In this document: positions 27,109 through 35,828 of the stretch, piece after piece
How positions within the stretch are numbered: position 1 is the stretch's first letter
Layout of the letters: every line of letters begins with the position of its first letter
DNA from: Herpetosiphon giganteus
GTDB taxonomy: Bacteria > Chloroflexota > Chloroflexia > Chloroflexales > Herpetosiphonaceae
Direction of reading: 5' to 3'
Length of the DNA stretch: 64,000 bases
Assembly: GCF_016907925.1 (NCBI RefSeq)
Contig: NZ_JAFBCZ010000007.1
Location: 62,001 to 126,000, forward strand
The notes under the pieces: generated by a model
What the model saw: the letters and a program-made list of their open reading frames with translations, nothing else
Databases searched by the model: none
Told to the model about the DNA's origin: nothing
Position numbers and translations under genes: made by a program

Positions 27109-28484
27109 CGCAAAATATAATAGGTTGCTCGTTTTTGGCCAATCTTCAAAATCAAACCCCGATCAACCAGATCCGAGAGATCGCGGCGAATCGTTTCGGG
27201 CGAAACATCGGGGCTAAGGTCTTGCAGATCGCGATTGGTAATTCGACGATTCTCAGTTAAAAAGACCAAGGCTCCGATTTGGCGTTCGTTCAAGCCCAAG
27301 GCTTCCCATTTAGCGGTATCGATGATCGACGTGTTGGCGACATTCATGCCTTTGTTGCGCAGCGTTACCAAAAAGCCAGCGGCAGTTTCGCGAAATTCTG
27401 GTGGCGGCAAGCCTGCGTCGGCCATTTGGCGCTGCATGCGGTCGATGCCATAGCCAAGCCGTTCGATCAAGCCCAAATCGGCGAGCACTTGCACCAGCGT
27501 TTCGTTGCGGCTAAAACGTTCGGCGGCAATATTATCGATCGTGACGTGGCCCGGCAAGCGGCCTGGGCTATACACTTCCAGCCGATCGACAAACATTGCG
27601 ATTCGAATGCCCTCGCCGCGCACGGTGTAATCGCGGTGGGCTACAGCATTAACCAAGGCTTCACGCACAGCAGCAGGTGGATATTCTGTCCAATCTTCGC
27701 GTTCAAGGCCAACCATGCGCGAGCCACGGCGCATATGCTCGCCAAGCCAAAGCTCTGCCCGCCGCACTTGGTCGGGCAAGGTGGTTCGAATATCAACCCG
27801 CTCGAATTCATCGCTCATTTCGTTGCCAGTGTAACGCACCAACGTCAACTCGCATTGCGGGTAATCGCGCTCGGTGGTGATGCTGAACAGTAACATTCCA
27901 GCATTGGTTGGTTGATAAACTGCTTGATTATCGCGGGTAAGGCAACCGCGGCGATACAGCCAACCCAAGGGATCGCCATCGGCGGGCGGGCCGATGCGCG
28001 CCACATACGATTGAATTTTCATCTCGCTTAAATCGCCCATGCTCACATTTTCTGGGCGAACCCGTTCCCAGCCAACCTCGCCTCGCTCAATCAGCAATTG
28101 GCGCAGGGCATTGGGTGGAATGGGAGCATTGCTTGGGCCTTCACGGCGCAAATATTTGCCATGCAAACTATACACATTCGGTAAGCCTGGCGGAACTTCA
28201 ATCAGCAACACCGTTTGTTGATTGCTGGTAAGTTGTTGGGGCAATGGGAGCACTAGCGGCGGCGTACAGGCCAATGCTGCCTCTAGCGCTGCTTCTTCTG
28301 CTGCCTGAATATCTTGAACACCCTCGACTTTGGGCCTAACCCGCCCACTGATGCCAATGACTGCGCTACCGCCGTTGCCATTCGCAAAAGCCACCAACGT
28401 TTCAGCCAAATCTTCAGGCCGAAAGCGTTCGCGGAAGCAGGCTAGCATCTCACTTTCGCCGTTTTCAAGTAACTGTTCAAGCAT
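27105..28484 (-). CDS. AlbA_2/RecG-like transcriptional regulator
   Basis: A 459-residue protein. The N-terminal AlbA_2 (Schlafen-type) domain includes FANGNGGSAVIGISG (about 30-45). The central part matches the RecG-like ATPase C-terminal family: PPAAVREALVNAVAHRDY, GEGIRIAMFVDRLEVYSPG and RNETLVQVLADLGLIERLG. The last 70 residues form a DeoR-type winged helix (SPETIRRDLSDLVDRGLI). Such proteins are usually transcription regulators. Its stop overlaps the convergent acyltransferase by 4 nt. The start is ATG 28484. Confidence 0.8.
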   Translation of the reverse strand: MLEQLLENGESEMLACFRERFRPEDLAETLVAFANGNGGSAVIGISGRVRPKVEGVQDIQAAEEAALEAALACTPPLVLPLPQQLTSNQQTVLLIEVPPGLPNVYSLHGKYLRREGPSNAPIPPNALRQLLIERGEVGWERVRPENVSMGDLSEMKIQSYVARIGPPADGDPLGWLYRRGCLTRDNQAVYQPTNAGMLLFSITTERDYPQCELTLVRYTGNEMSDEFERVDIRTTLPDQVRRAELWLGEHMRRGSRMVGLEREDWTEYPPAAVREALVNAVAHRDYTVRGEGIRIAMFVDRLEVYSPGRLPGHVTIDNIAAERFSRNETLVQVLADLGLIERLGYGIDRMQRQMADAGLPPPEFRETAAGFLVTLRNKGMNVANTSIIDTAKWEALGLNERQIGALVFLTENRRITNRDLQDLSPDVSPETIRRDLSDLVDRGLILKIGQKRATYYILR

Positions 28485-28514
28485 ACACAACCCCAAACAT
28501 TCAATAGGGCTGCA

Positions 28515-28523
28515 ATTATAGCA
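28515..28523 (-). promoter_or_regulatory. Extended -10 for the AlbA_2 regulator
   Basis: TGCTATAAT on the minus strand, 31 nt upstream of ATG 28484; no clear -35. Confidence 0.45.
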
Positions 28524-28676
28524 TAGGGCTTGGTTCTTTGTCCGATCAATTGGCTAAAGGAAAGTTATGAGTTAGAAACGCTTAAAACCCTTTCTTAGTT
28601 ATTGCAGATCTAACTTTTTCAGGGTATAACAATGCTTGGGTATTTGTAAAAATGGATATTTGCTGGGAGGTCGATT

Positions 28677-31600
28677 TTGCTCAAAAAACTACAGGCGATT
28701 GCGAGTGATTTAACTCAAAAATGGCAAACCGTAGCCCAATTTAATCCTGAAGATCAATTGAAGTCAAGTGTTGAAAAGATTATTAAAGAGATCTGCCAAA
28801 CTATGCTTGGCAATTCGCAAATTAATGTTGTGACTGAAGTTCAAGAGCGATCCATCGCTGGTAGGCCGGATATGGGCGTTTCTCAGGCGGGCTTAATTAT
28901 TGGCCATATTGAATTAAAAGCGCCTGATAAAAAGGCTGACCCGCGCAAATTTGCCGCTAAAAGTGCCGATGCCAAACAATGGCAAAAATTCCAACAATTG
29001 CCAAATCTGATTTATACCAATGGCAACGATTGGTTGTTGTTTCGTTCTGGCGTTCTTGTTGAGAATCGACGAGTTAGTTTCATTGGTGATGTTACGAGCG
29101 ACGGTGCAAGGGCAATCAACAAGGCGAATGTTGATAACTTGATCGAGCTTATTCGTGATTTTATGTTGTGGCAGCCCACTGTACCGCGTAACCCTAAAGA
29201 ATTGGCCCAACTATTAGCACCGCTGTGCCTTTTGTTGCGCAGCGATGTTTTAGAAGCTTTACCAGACCCCGAATCTCCTTTAAGCATTTTGTTCAAAAAT
29301 TGGCAAACATATCTGTTCGCTGATGCCAGTGACTTTGAATTTGCTGATGCCTATGCCCAAACTATGGTTTATGCCTTATTGTTAGCGCGGCAAAATGGCT
29401 TGGCATCAATCACGATCGATCAGGCGGTTAGTAATTTGCGTACGGGCCATCGCTTGCTGTCCGATACGCTCAAGCTATTAGGAGATTTGGATGCCCGTGA
29501 GGTAATTGCTACCTCGATTGATGTGATTGAACGAATTATTCAGGCAGTTGATTCGTCGATTTTTGCTAGTGGCGGTGATCCATGGCTCTATTTTTATGAA
29601 GAGTTTTTGGCTGCCTATGATAACAATTTGCGCAAACAGCGTGGGGTTTACTACACCCCGATTGAGATTATTCAGGCCCAAGTTGGCTTAGTTAATCAGT
29701 TGTTGACTCAGTATTTCAAAGCACCTTACGGAATGGTTGATCCTAAGGTCGTCACGCTTGACCCAGCCACTGGTACTGGAACCTATCTCTTAACTGCCTT
29801 GCAAGAAAGCCTCAATCTGGTTGATCGTGATCGCGGCAAGGGTTTACGCACCCAGTATGCTAGTTTTGCTGCCCAAAATATGCATGCCTTTGAATTACTG
29901 GTTGGACCATATGCGGTTGCCCATTTGCGGTTTTCGCAGGCAATTGCCGCCGAAAAGGCTCAATTGCCTGCCGATGGGGTGCATGTGTATTTGTCCGATA
30001 CCCTTGATTCACCTAATAATGCCCCGCCCCAGCAATTAACTTTAGTGCTAAAAAGCCTGAGCCAGGAACAAAAACGTGTAGTCAAAGGTAAAGCAATCAA
30101 CCGAAGTATTGGTATGTATTGGCAATCCACCCTACAATCGCCAAATCATTGATGAAGAGCAACAAGATAAGGTTGAACGTAAGGGTGGCTGGGTACGGTT
30201 TGGAAGCAAACACGAACCTCCAATTTTTAATAGCTTCACTCAGCCAGTTATAGATGCAGGAAAAGGTGGGCATCTTAAAAATATCTATAACGATTATGTG
30301 TATTTTTGGCGTTGGGCAATGTGGAAGGTTTTTGAACAACCCCAATCGCAACAAGGTGGAGTGATTAGTTTTATCACGGCCTCATCGTATTTGCGTGGCC
30401 CAGGTTTTGCAGGGATGCGCCAACACATGCGCCAAATCTTCGATGAGTTGTGGCTAATCGATCTAGGAGGCGATAATATAGGCGCACGTAAAACAGAAAA
30501 TGTGTTTGCAATTGAAACACCAGTGGTCATTGCAGTAGGTGTACGCTACACTTCACCAAAACCAACTCAACCTGCAACTGTCCACTATTGTTGTATAGAA
30601 GGTACAACAGAAGAAAAATTAGCCCAAATAGCCAAGGTCAAACAATTTAGCGACCTCGTCTGGGAAGCTTGTGGCACTGGATGGTTTGATCCATTTATTC
30701 CTGCAGCAAGCGGAGCTTATGCAACATGGCCTAAAATAACCGATTTGTTTCCATGGCAAATTAGTGGCATGCAATATAAACGGACATGGCCAATTGCGGC
30801 AAATCAATCAACCATACAGCGCCGTTGGGAGTATTTTATTAAAGCAGAAAATAAAGCAGAACTATTTAGCGAAACCCGTGATCGCAAGGTTGATAAGCTG
30901 TATGGTACATTAACCGATAAAACAACCCGCTTGCCAGCGCTCAGACGCTTAACCGATCCTAAAATACCTATTACAATTGAACAAATTGGCTATCGCAGTT
31001 TTGATCGCCAATGGGCAATTGTTGATAATCGGGTTGGCGATTTTTTACGGCCCGATTTGCATACCGCCAATAGCGAACATCAAATCTATTTTACCAGTCT
31101 ACTTACAGATGTACTTGGTTCAGGTAGTGCAGCAGTTATTAGCCATCTAATCCCAGACATGCATTATTTCCGCAATCGCGGGGGCAAAGATGTTATTCCC
31201 TTATGGCGTGATGCGGCGGCGAGCCAAGCCAACGTGCCAGCAGGTTTATTAGACCACCTTGCTAGTGAGCTTGGCTTCGAGCTGAATGCGCTTGATCTCA
31301 TGGCCTATTGCTATACCCTATTGGCAAGCCCAACCTATACTGCACGTTTTGAAAGCGAGCTACGCACGCCGGGGCCGCGTATTCCAATCACCAGCGATGG
31401 CGAACTTTTTCGCACAGCAGTAAGTTTGGGTAAACGCCTGATTTGGCTGCACAGCTATGGTCAACGCTGTGTGCCAAGCGATCAACCAAAGGGTATCGTG
31501 CCACGAGGGCAGGTGCGATGCGATGCTGGCACAAGCCAAAGCGAATATCCTAATGTCTATCATTACGATGAACAACAGCAACAACTTACCATTGGCACAA

Positions 31601-31944
31601 GCGGTGTATTTAGCCATGTTCGGCCCGAGGTATTTAATTTCAGCGTTTCGGGCTTGAAAGTTGTACAATCGTGGTTGGGCTATCGGATGGCCGAGCCAGC
31701 TGGGCGTAGTTCATCGCCGCTTGACAAAATCTTGCCCGAACGCTGGGAATTTGATGATGAATTGCTAGAACTGCTGTGGCTGCTTGATCACACAATTGAT
31801 CTACAACCTCAACTCGCTGAACTGCTTGAGCATGTACTGAATTCGCCGTTGTTGCTTGCTGATGATTTGCCAGAACCTAGCGATCTAGAACGAGCCGCGC
31901 CCAAACCAATTAAACAAACTCAGACCAAAATGCCGCTTCAATAA
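28677..31944 (+). pseudogene. N6-adenine DNA methylase/restriction enzyme split by a frameshift
   Basis: The first frame (28677-30152) starts at TTG with GGGAGG 6 nt upstream. It has a nuclease-like region (GRPDMGVSQ then HIELKAPDKK, pattern D..ExK), a helical middle (DAYAQTMVYALLLARQ), and methylase motif I (LDPATGTGTYLL). The second frame, shifted by +1, carries motif IV VCIGNPPYNRQ and the specificity-like C-terminus to 31944. The frames overlap from 30082, so a 1-nt insertion (or 2-nt deletion) lies in about 30082-30108. Joined, it would be about 1,080 residues, a single-chain R-M enzyme resembling type IIG/ISP. No SF2 helicase domain is seen. Confidence 0.8.
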
Positions 31945-32066
31945 TCCAGCGTTGTGTTGAGTGTATGATTTGGTTGTAGTCTAGCGCCTCGCCCGCGCGT
32001 GAGGTAGCAGTCCACCTAGAGACCATGGGTTTGCCGCGATTCGCGGTGCTGCCACCAAACCAAAAG

Positions 32067-32093
32067 CCCCTCGCCCGCGCCACGGGCGAGGGG
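32067..32093. terminator. GC-rich hairpin after the methylase
   Basis: CCCCTCGCCC (32067-32076) pairs with GGGCGAGGGG (32084-32093), followed by TTGGGGTGAGGG. It lies between convergent genes; the G-rich flanks recall dispersed CCCTCGCCC-type repeats. Terminator or repeat element. Confidence 0.5.
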
Positions 32094-32116
32094 TTGGGGT
32101 GAGGGAATCACTTCAT

Positions 32117-32692
32117 TTACTCAATCAACTTGCCAAGTTGGCGCAAATGGTTTTTGACCGCCTCGGCGATTGTAGGATCGGTGGCTAAGAACTGCGATTG
32201 GGGTGGATACATCCCGCCTGAGCGTGGATGAAACGAATAGACGAGTTTGCCTTGGAGTTCGGGATTTTCCATCAGAATAAAATCTTGCGATAAGGCCATA
32301 GCTGGATAATCAAAACGGCGAGGGCTAATTGCTGAAACGACCTTGCCGCCAAATAAACGTTGTTCTTGAAAAACCACAATAAATGCGCCATCACCGCCCC
32401 ACATATAGCTAGGCGCATCAAGATCGGTTTGACCCCAAGGATTGGTAAAGGTGATGGTTTGGGTGGACCAATGATAGCTGAGCAAGAGATCCTCGGTCAC
32501 GGTGAAAGCAGCCTGCGCTAATGGTACAGCCTGCAAAATCTGCCACGCCGTATCAGCCGTGGGGCCAAGCCCTGGCACAGCATCTTGATCGAAGATATAA
32601 ACCGCAAACTGGTTGGCTGTGGGTGGTGGTTGCTTAGTTTGGGTACAACCAACGAGCAATACCAAGAGCCAACAATAATAGCTCCAGCGCAT
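32117..32692 (-). CDS. Lipoprotein paralogue 1 (candidate immunity protein)
   Basis: A 191-residue protein with a lipobox LVLLVGC about 17 residues in. The mature part starts with a Pro-rich linker, then NQFAVYIFDQDAVPG, LSYHWSTQTITFTNPWGQ and the conserved end HLRQLGKLIE. It is the last of four tandem paralogues in the toxin operon; the gap to paralogue 2 is 12 nt. Start ATG 32692 follows GGAGGTTGACC. Compared with copies 2 and 3 it differs at the lipoprotein N-terminus and has SYMWGGDGAF. Unknown family; immunity is inferred from context. Confidence 0.6.
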   Translation of the reverse strand: MRWSYYCWLLVLLVGCTQTKQPPPTANQFAVYIFDQDAVPGLGPTADTAWQILQAVPLAQAAFTVTEDLLLSYHWSTQTITFTNPWGQTDLDAPSYMWGGDGAFIVVFQEQRLFGGKVVSAISPRRFDYPAMALSQDFILMENPELQGKLVYSFHPRSGGMYPPQSQFLATDPTIAEAVKNHLRQLGKLIE

Positions 32693-32704
32693 GGTCAACC
32701 TCCG

Positions 32705-33280
32705 TTACTCAATCAGCTTGCCCAGCTGGCGCAAATGGTTTTTGACCGCCTCGGTGATTGATGGATCGGTGGCTAAGAACTGCGATTGCGGTGGATACAT
32801 CACTGCTGAGCGTGGATGGAACGAATAGACTAATTTGCCTTGGAGTGCGGGGTTTTCCATCAGAATAAAATCTTGTGATAAGGCCATAGCGGGATAATCA
32901 AAACGGCGTGGGCTTTCCGCTGCCACAACCTTGCCCCCAAACAAACGCTGCTCTTGAAAAACCACGATAAATGCGCCATGACCACCGACCATATAAAAGG
33001 GTGCATCTCGAATATCTTGGCCCCAAGGGTTTGTAAAGGTGATGGTTTGGGTTGGCCAATGATAGCTGAGCAACAGATCCTCGGTCACGGTGAAAGCAGC
33101 CTGCGCTAATGGCACAGCCTGCAAAATTTGCCACGCCGTATCGGCTGTAGGTCCAAGCCCTGGCACGGCATCTTGATCGAAGATGTAGACCGCAAATTGG
33201 TTAGATGGTGGCTTTGGCTGATCGATTGAGGTACAGCCAACTAGCAATGCGAACAGCCAGCAAAAACCTATCCAACGCAT
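32705..33280 (-). CDS. Lipoprotein paralogue 2 (candidate immunity protein)
   Basis: A 191-residue lipoprotein (lipobox LLVGC; mature start CTSIDQPKPPSNQFAVYIF). Nearly identical to paralogue 3 through the first third, and ends with the shared HLRQLGKLIE. GGAGCAGCGCC lies before the ATG at 33280. No enzyme motif. Close copies suggest recent duplication or gene conversion. Membrane anchoring would place it where a secreted toxin arrives. Confidence 0.6.
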   Translation of the reverse strand: MRWIGFCWLFALLVGCTSIDQPKPPSNQFAVYIFDQDAVPGLGPTADTAWQILQAVPLAQAAFTVTEDLLLSYHWPTQTITFTNPWGQDIRDAPFYMVGGHGAFIVVFQEQRLFGGKVVAAESPRRFDYPAMALSQDFILMENPALQGKLVYSFHPRSAVMYPPQSQFLATDPSITEAVKNHLRQLGKLIE

Positions 33281-33292
33281 GGCGCTGCTCCT

Positions 33293-33868
33293 TCACTCAA
33301 CTAGCTTGCCCAGTTGCCGCAGATGGGCTTTGACCGCTTCAGCAATCGCCGGATCAGCAGCCAAAAACTGGGATTGCGGTCGATACATCACGGCTGAGCG
33401 GGGATGAAACGAATAGACGAATTTGCCTTGGAGTTCGGGATTTTCCATCAGAATAAACTCTTGCGATAAAGCCATGGCAGGGTAGTCAAAACGGCGTGGG
33501 CTTTCGGCGGCTACAACTTTACCCCCAAATAAACGCTGTCCTTGATAAACTACGATGAATGCGCCATCACCACCGACCATATAAAAAGGTGCATCTCGAA
33601 TATTTTGGCCCCAAGGATTGGTAAAGGTAATCGTTTGAGTTGACCAATGATAGCTGAGCAATAACTGCTCGGTCACGGTAAAGGCGCTTTGGGCTAAAGG
33701 CACGGCCTGCAAAATCTGCCAGGCGGTCTCGGCAGTTGGGCCAAGCCCTGGCACGGCATCTTGATCGAAGATGTAGACCGCAAATTGGTTAGATGGTGGC
33801 TTTGGCTGATCGATTGAGGTACAGCCAACTAGCAATGCGAACAGCCAGCAAAAACTTATCCAACGCAT
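33293..33868 (-). CDS. Lipoprotein paralogue 3 (candidate immunity protein)
   Basis: A 191-residue lipoprotein of the same family (CTSIDQPKPPSNQFAVYIF, then AETAWQILQAVPLAQ and HLRQLGKLVE). The start is ATG 33868 after AGGAGGTTGGCG; a TTG two codons earlier overlaps the RBS. Gaps of 12 nt on both sides match the rest of the array. Function inferred only from linkage to the toxin-like gene. Confidence 0.6.
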   Translation of the reverse strand: MRWISFCWLFALLVGCTSIDQPKPPSNQFAVYIFDQDAVPGLGPTAETAWQILQAVPLAQSAFTVTEQLLLSYHWSTQTITFTNPWGQNIRDAPFYMVGGDGAFIVVYQGQRLFGGKVVAAESPRRFDYPAMALSQEFILMENPELQGKFVYSFHPRSAVMYRPQSQFLAADPAIAEAVKAHLRQLGKLVE

Positions 33869-33880
33869 CGCCAACCTCCT

Positions 33881-34444
33881 TCACTCAATTAGTTTGCCCA
33901 GTTGGCGCAAATGGGTTTTGACCGCCTCGGCAATCGTGGGATCGGGGTTGAGAAATGGATATGCTTGGTCAGTTTGAAGCACTGAACCATAGCGAAAACT
34001 ATAGAAGATGTGATCTTGGCGAAAACTGGAATACATAGCCGCTTCTTCAGGAGCGATAAATCGTGCTGTATCTTCCGAAAGCAGTGATCCAATTATAATG
34101 CGTTGCTGTTGAAACACCACGATGGCCTTACTGCCTTCATGCATAAAAAAAGGAGTTTCTCGCAATCTATCATGCCAAGGATTCGTAATGTTGAAGGTTT
34201 GTTCTGGCCAATCATAGGCAATAATCGCTGATTCAGGAATGACATAGGCCGCACGATCCAAATCAATCGTTGCTAAGAGGATGTTTGGATGTGTAATGTG
34301 CGGGTTATCATCTATTTCATGATTTATATCTTCATTCGTAAAGATATAAATTGTAAATTGACTATTATTCATGACAGTTTCCTCATTAGTACAAGAGATT
34401 GAAAATAGTATTATGATTAGTAAATGCATATATTTTTTCATCAT
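33881..34444 (-). CDS. Divergent lipoprotein paralogue 4, adjacent to the toxin
   Basis: A 187-residue lipoprotein (lipobox SISC; mature start CTNEETVMNNSQF). It shares the family frame (FTIYIF, YDWPEQTFNITNPW, FFMHEGSKAIVVFQQQR), but most residues differ from copies 1-3 and the gene is AT-rich. Its last 20 or so codons (AEAVKTHLRQLGKLIE) and the matching DNA are again close to the other copies. It lies 6 nt after the toxin gene, the usual place of a cognate immunity gene. Confidence 0.6.
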   Translation of the reverse strand: MMKKYMHLLIIILFSISCTNEETVMNNSQFTIYIFTNEDINHEIDDNPHITHPNILLATIDLDRAAYVIPESAIIAYDWPEQTFNITNPWHDRLRETPFFMHEGSKAIVVFQQQRIIIGSLLSEDTARFIAPEEAAMYSSFRQDHIFYSFRYGSVLQTDQAYPFLNPDPTIAEAVKTHLRQLGKLIE

Positions 34445-34450
34445 AAACCT

Positions 34451-35545
34451 CTAATTACAATAGCCTGAATCTTCACATCGTTTCATATACTCTATCATCG
34501 TTAATTCAGCAGAAATATCCAATTCCTCTTTCGTATGGGTATAATTTACTAGAAATTCATTTGGATGAGGAATTGCTGAAGATTCATTAGACTTAAAACC
34601 TTTTCTTGGACTATACCAATTATAAGGTACTAGGTTTAATATCGCATCGTTATCATTCATTTTGGCATGCCATGTTTCTAATGAAACAGGCTGACTAAAA
34701 AGAGATGGATCAATAACCATTTGTGTAATTGAACCAGCATTATTTCTAACCTTAACTGTTGGTGCGACATGCCATCCCCAGTCCACAATCCCATCATATG
34801 AGCTTACATCATCATACTTTTGAGCAGAATAACGATACTCAGTAGGTACAGTAAGATGGGTATCAGGCGCTGTTCCAGAGGCTTGGATATAAGCCTTATC
34901 CAATGATTCAAGCGGTATACCATACCGTTTATAAATTCGATTAGTCATGATGTGTGCCCTCGCATAACAACCATCATCAGCATATTTAAAGGGAATATCT
35001 GATTCGTTGGCCATATCGTTAAAAATAATTGCTGCTTCGGCCTCGCTCACCGACCCATCAGCATACGGATTGACCTTGGAGCCAAAATTTTCGTGCCACT
35101 CAGCAAATAATTTTAGTGCCCACTCGATCAGTTGCTGGAAGAATGGCAGTTTCAAGGGTGGTTCTGGCGGAGTTAAGGGCGGTTTTTCACCATTTTCTTG
35201 GCTAAACAGCAGTTTATTGCCACCTAAACCGATTGTTGCAAAATCGTCGCGAAATAGCGCGGCGGCTTCGGCTTCAGCAGCAGCCATGGTCTGCCGAATG
35301 GCTTTGGTGGTTTCAACACTGCTTTGTAAGACCTGTAACAAGCGCTGAAAGGCAGGTTTGACCTCATGGGTAAATTCTTGAAAACAGCTGTCGGCAGCCT
35401 GCCCTTGCCATTGGCCTGCTTGGAGCGCAGCCATCGTTTGACAGAGCGTTGCTTGAATACTTTGGCTTTGATCGTGGAGTTTTTGAAAGCGTTTGATGAT
35501 TGTGTCTACCGCTTCGTACTTGATCTGCACAAATGGAGCAGGCAT
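34451..35545 (-). CDS. WXG100-type secreted toxin with protein-glutaminase-like C-terminal domain
   Basis: A 364-residue protein. Residues about 8-90 form a helical-hairpin WXG100/LXG-like domain with the turn motif GQWQGQA (W46, G48). A Pro-rich linker around 120-130 (KPPLTPPEPPLKLP) leads to the C-terminal domain. This has DGCYARAH (C193), WHVAP (H259) and VIDPSLF (D279), the Cys-His-Asp pattern of protein-glutaminase/deamidase families. No N-terminal signal peptide is seen, consistent with type VII-like export. The start is ATG 35545, after AGGA. The C-terminal coding part is much more AT-rich than the N-terminal part. Target and export machinery are unknown. Confidence 0.72.
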   Translation of the reverse strand: MPAPFVQIKYEAVDTIIKRFQKLHDQSQSIQATLCQTMAALQAGQWQGQAADSCFQEFTHEVKPAFQRLLQVLQSSVETTKAIRQTMAAAEAEAAALFRDDFATIGLGGNKLLFSQENGEKPPLTPPEPPLKLPFFQQLIEWALKLFAEWHENFGSKVNPYADGSVSEAEAAIIFNDMANESDIPFKYADDGCYARAHIMTNRIYKRYGIPLESLDKAYIQASGTAPDTHLTVPTEYRYSAQKYDDVSSYDGIVDWGWHVAPTVKVRNNAGSITQMVIDPSLFSQPVSLETWHAKMNDNDAILNLVPYNWYSPRKGFKSNESSAIPHPNEFLVNYTHTKEELDISAELTMIEYMKRCEDSGYCN

Positions 35546-35633
35546 CGCCTGAATCCTCGCAACGGGGAGGAAGCTTCGGGCTACAATGCTGGACAAAATG
35601 GAAGGGGAACCTCAATTCAACTCAGTGCGGCGG

Positions 35634-35642
35634 ATTATAGCA
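35634..35642 (-). promoter_or_regulatory. Extended -10 for the toxin operon
   Basis: TGCTATAAT on the minus strand, 89 nt upstream of ATG 35545, within the 283-nt gap to dnaB. It implies the toxin operon is not simply read through from dnaB. The rest of 35546-35828 shows no gene. Confidence 0.45.
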
Positions 35643-35828
35643 AACTATTGGTATGTTGGTATATAGCTCGATTGGTATTAAATGGCTCACCAATAGGCCT
35701 AGTTGCGATTAATCTCCGTGAAATAGGCTGGTCATCCATCGCAGCTCATACCAGCTTTTATTTTTAAACAGCAATTAAGCCCTTCGCGCCAGTGCTGTGA
35801 TCAGGGGTGTGAGAGAATTTCTCGATGC

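Noticed and set aside
28677..31944. Full type ISP enzyme with translocase
   Set aside because: No Walker A/DExx helicase region is visible between the nuclease-like segment and methylase motif I.
32067..32093. Insertion-sequence end
   Set aside because: Only one short palindrome; no matching inverted end, target duplication or transposase.
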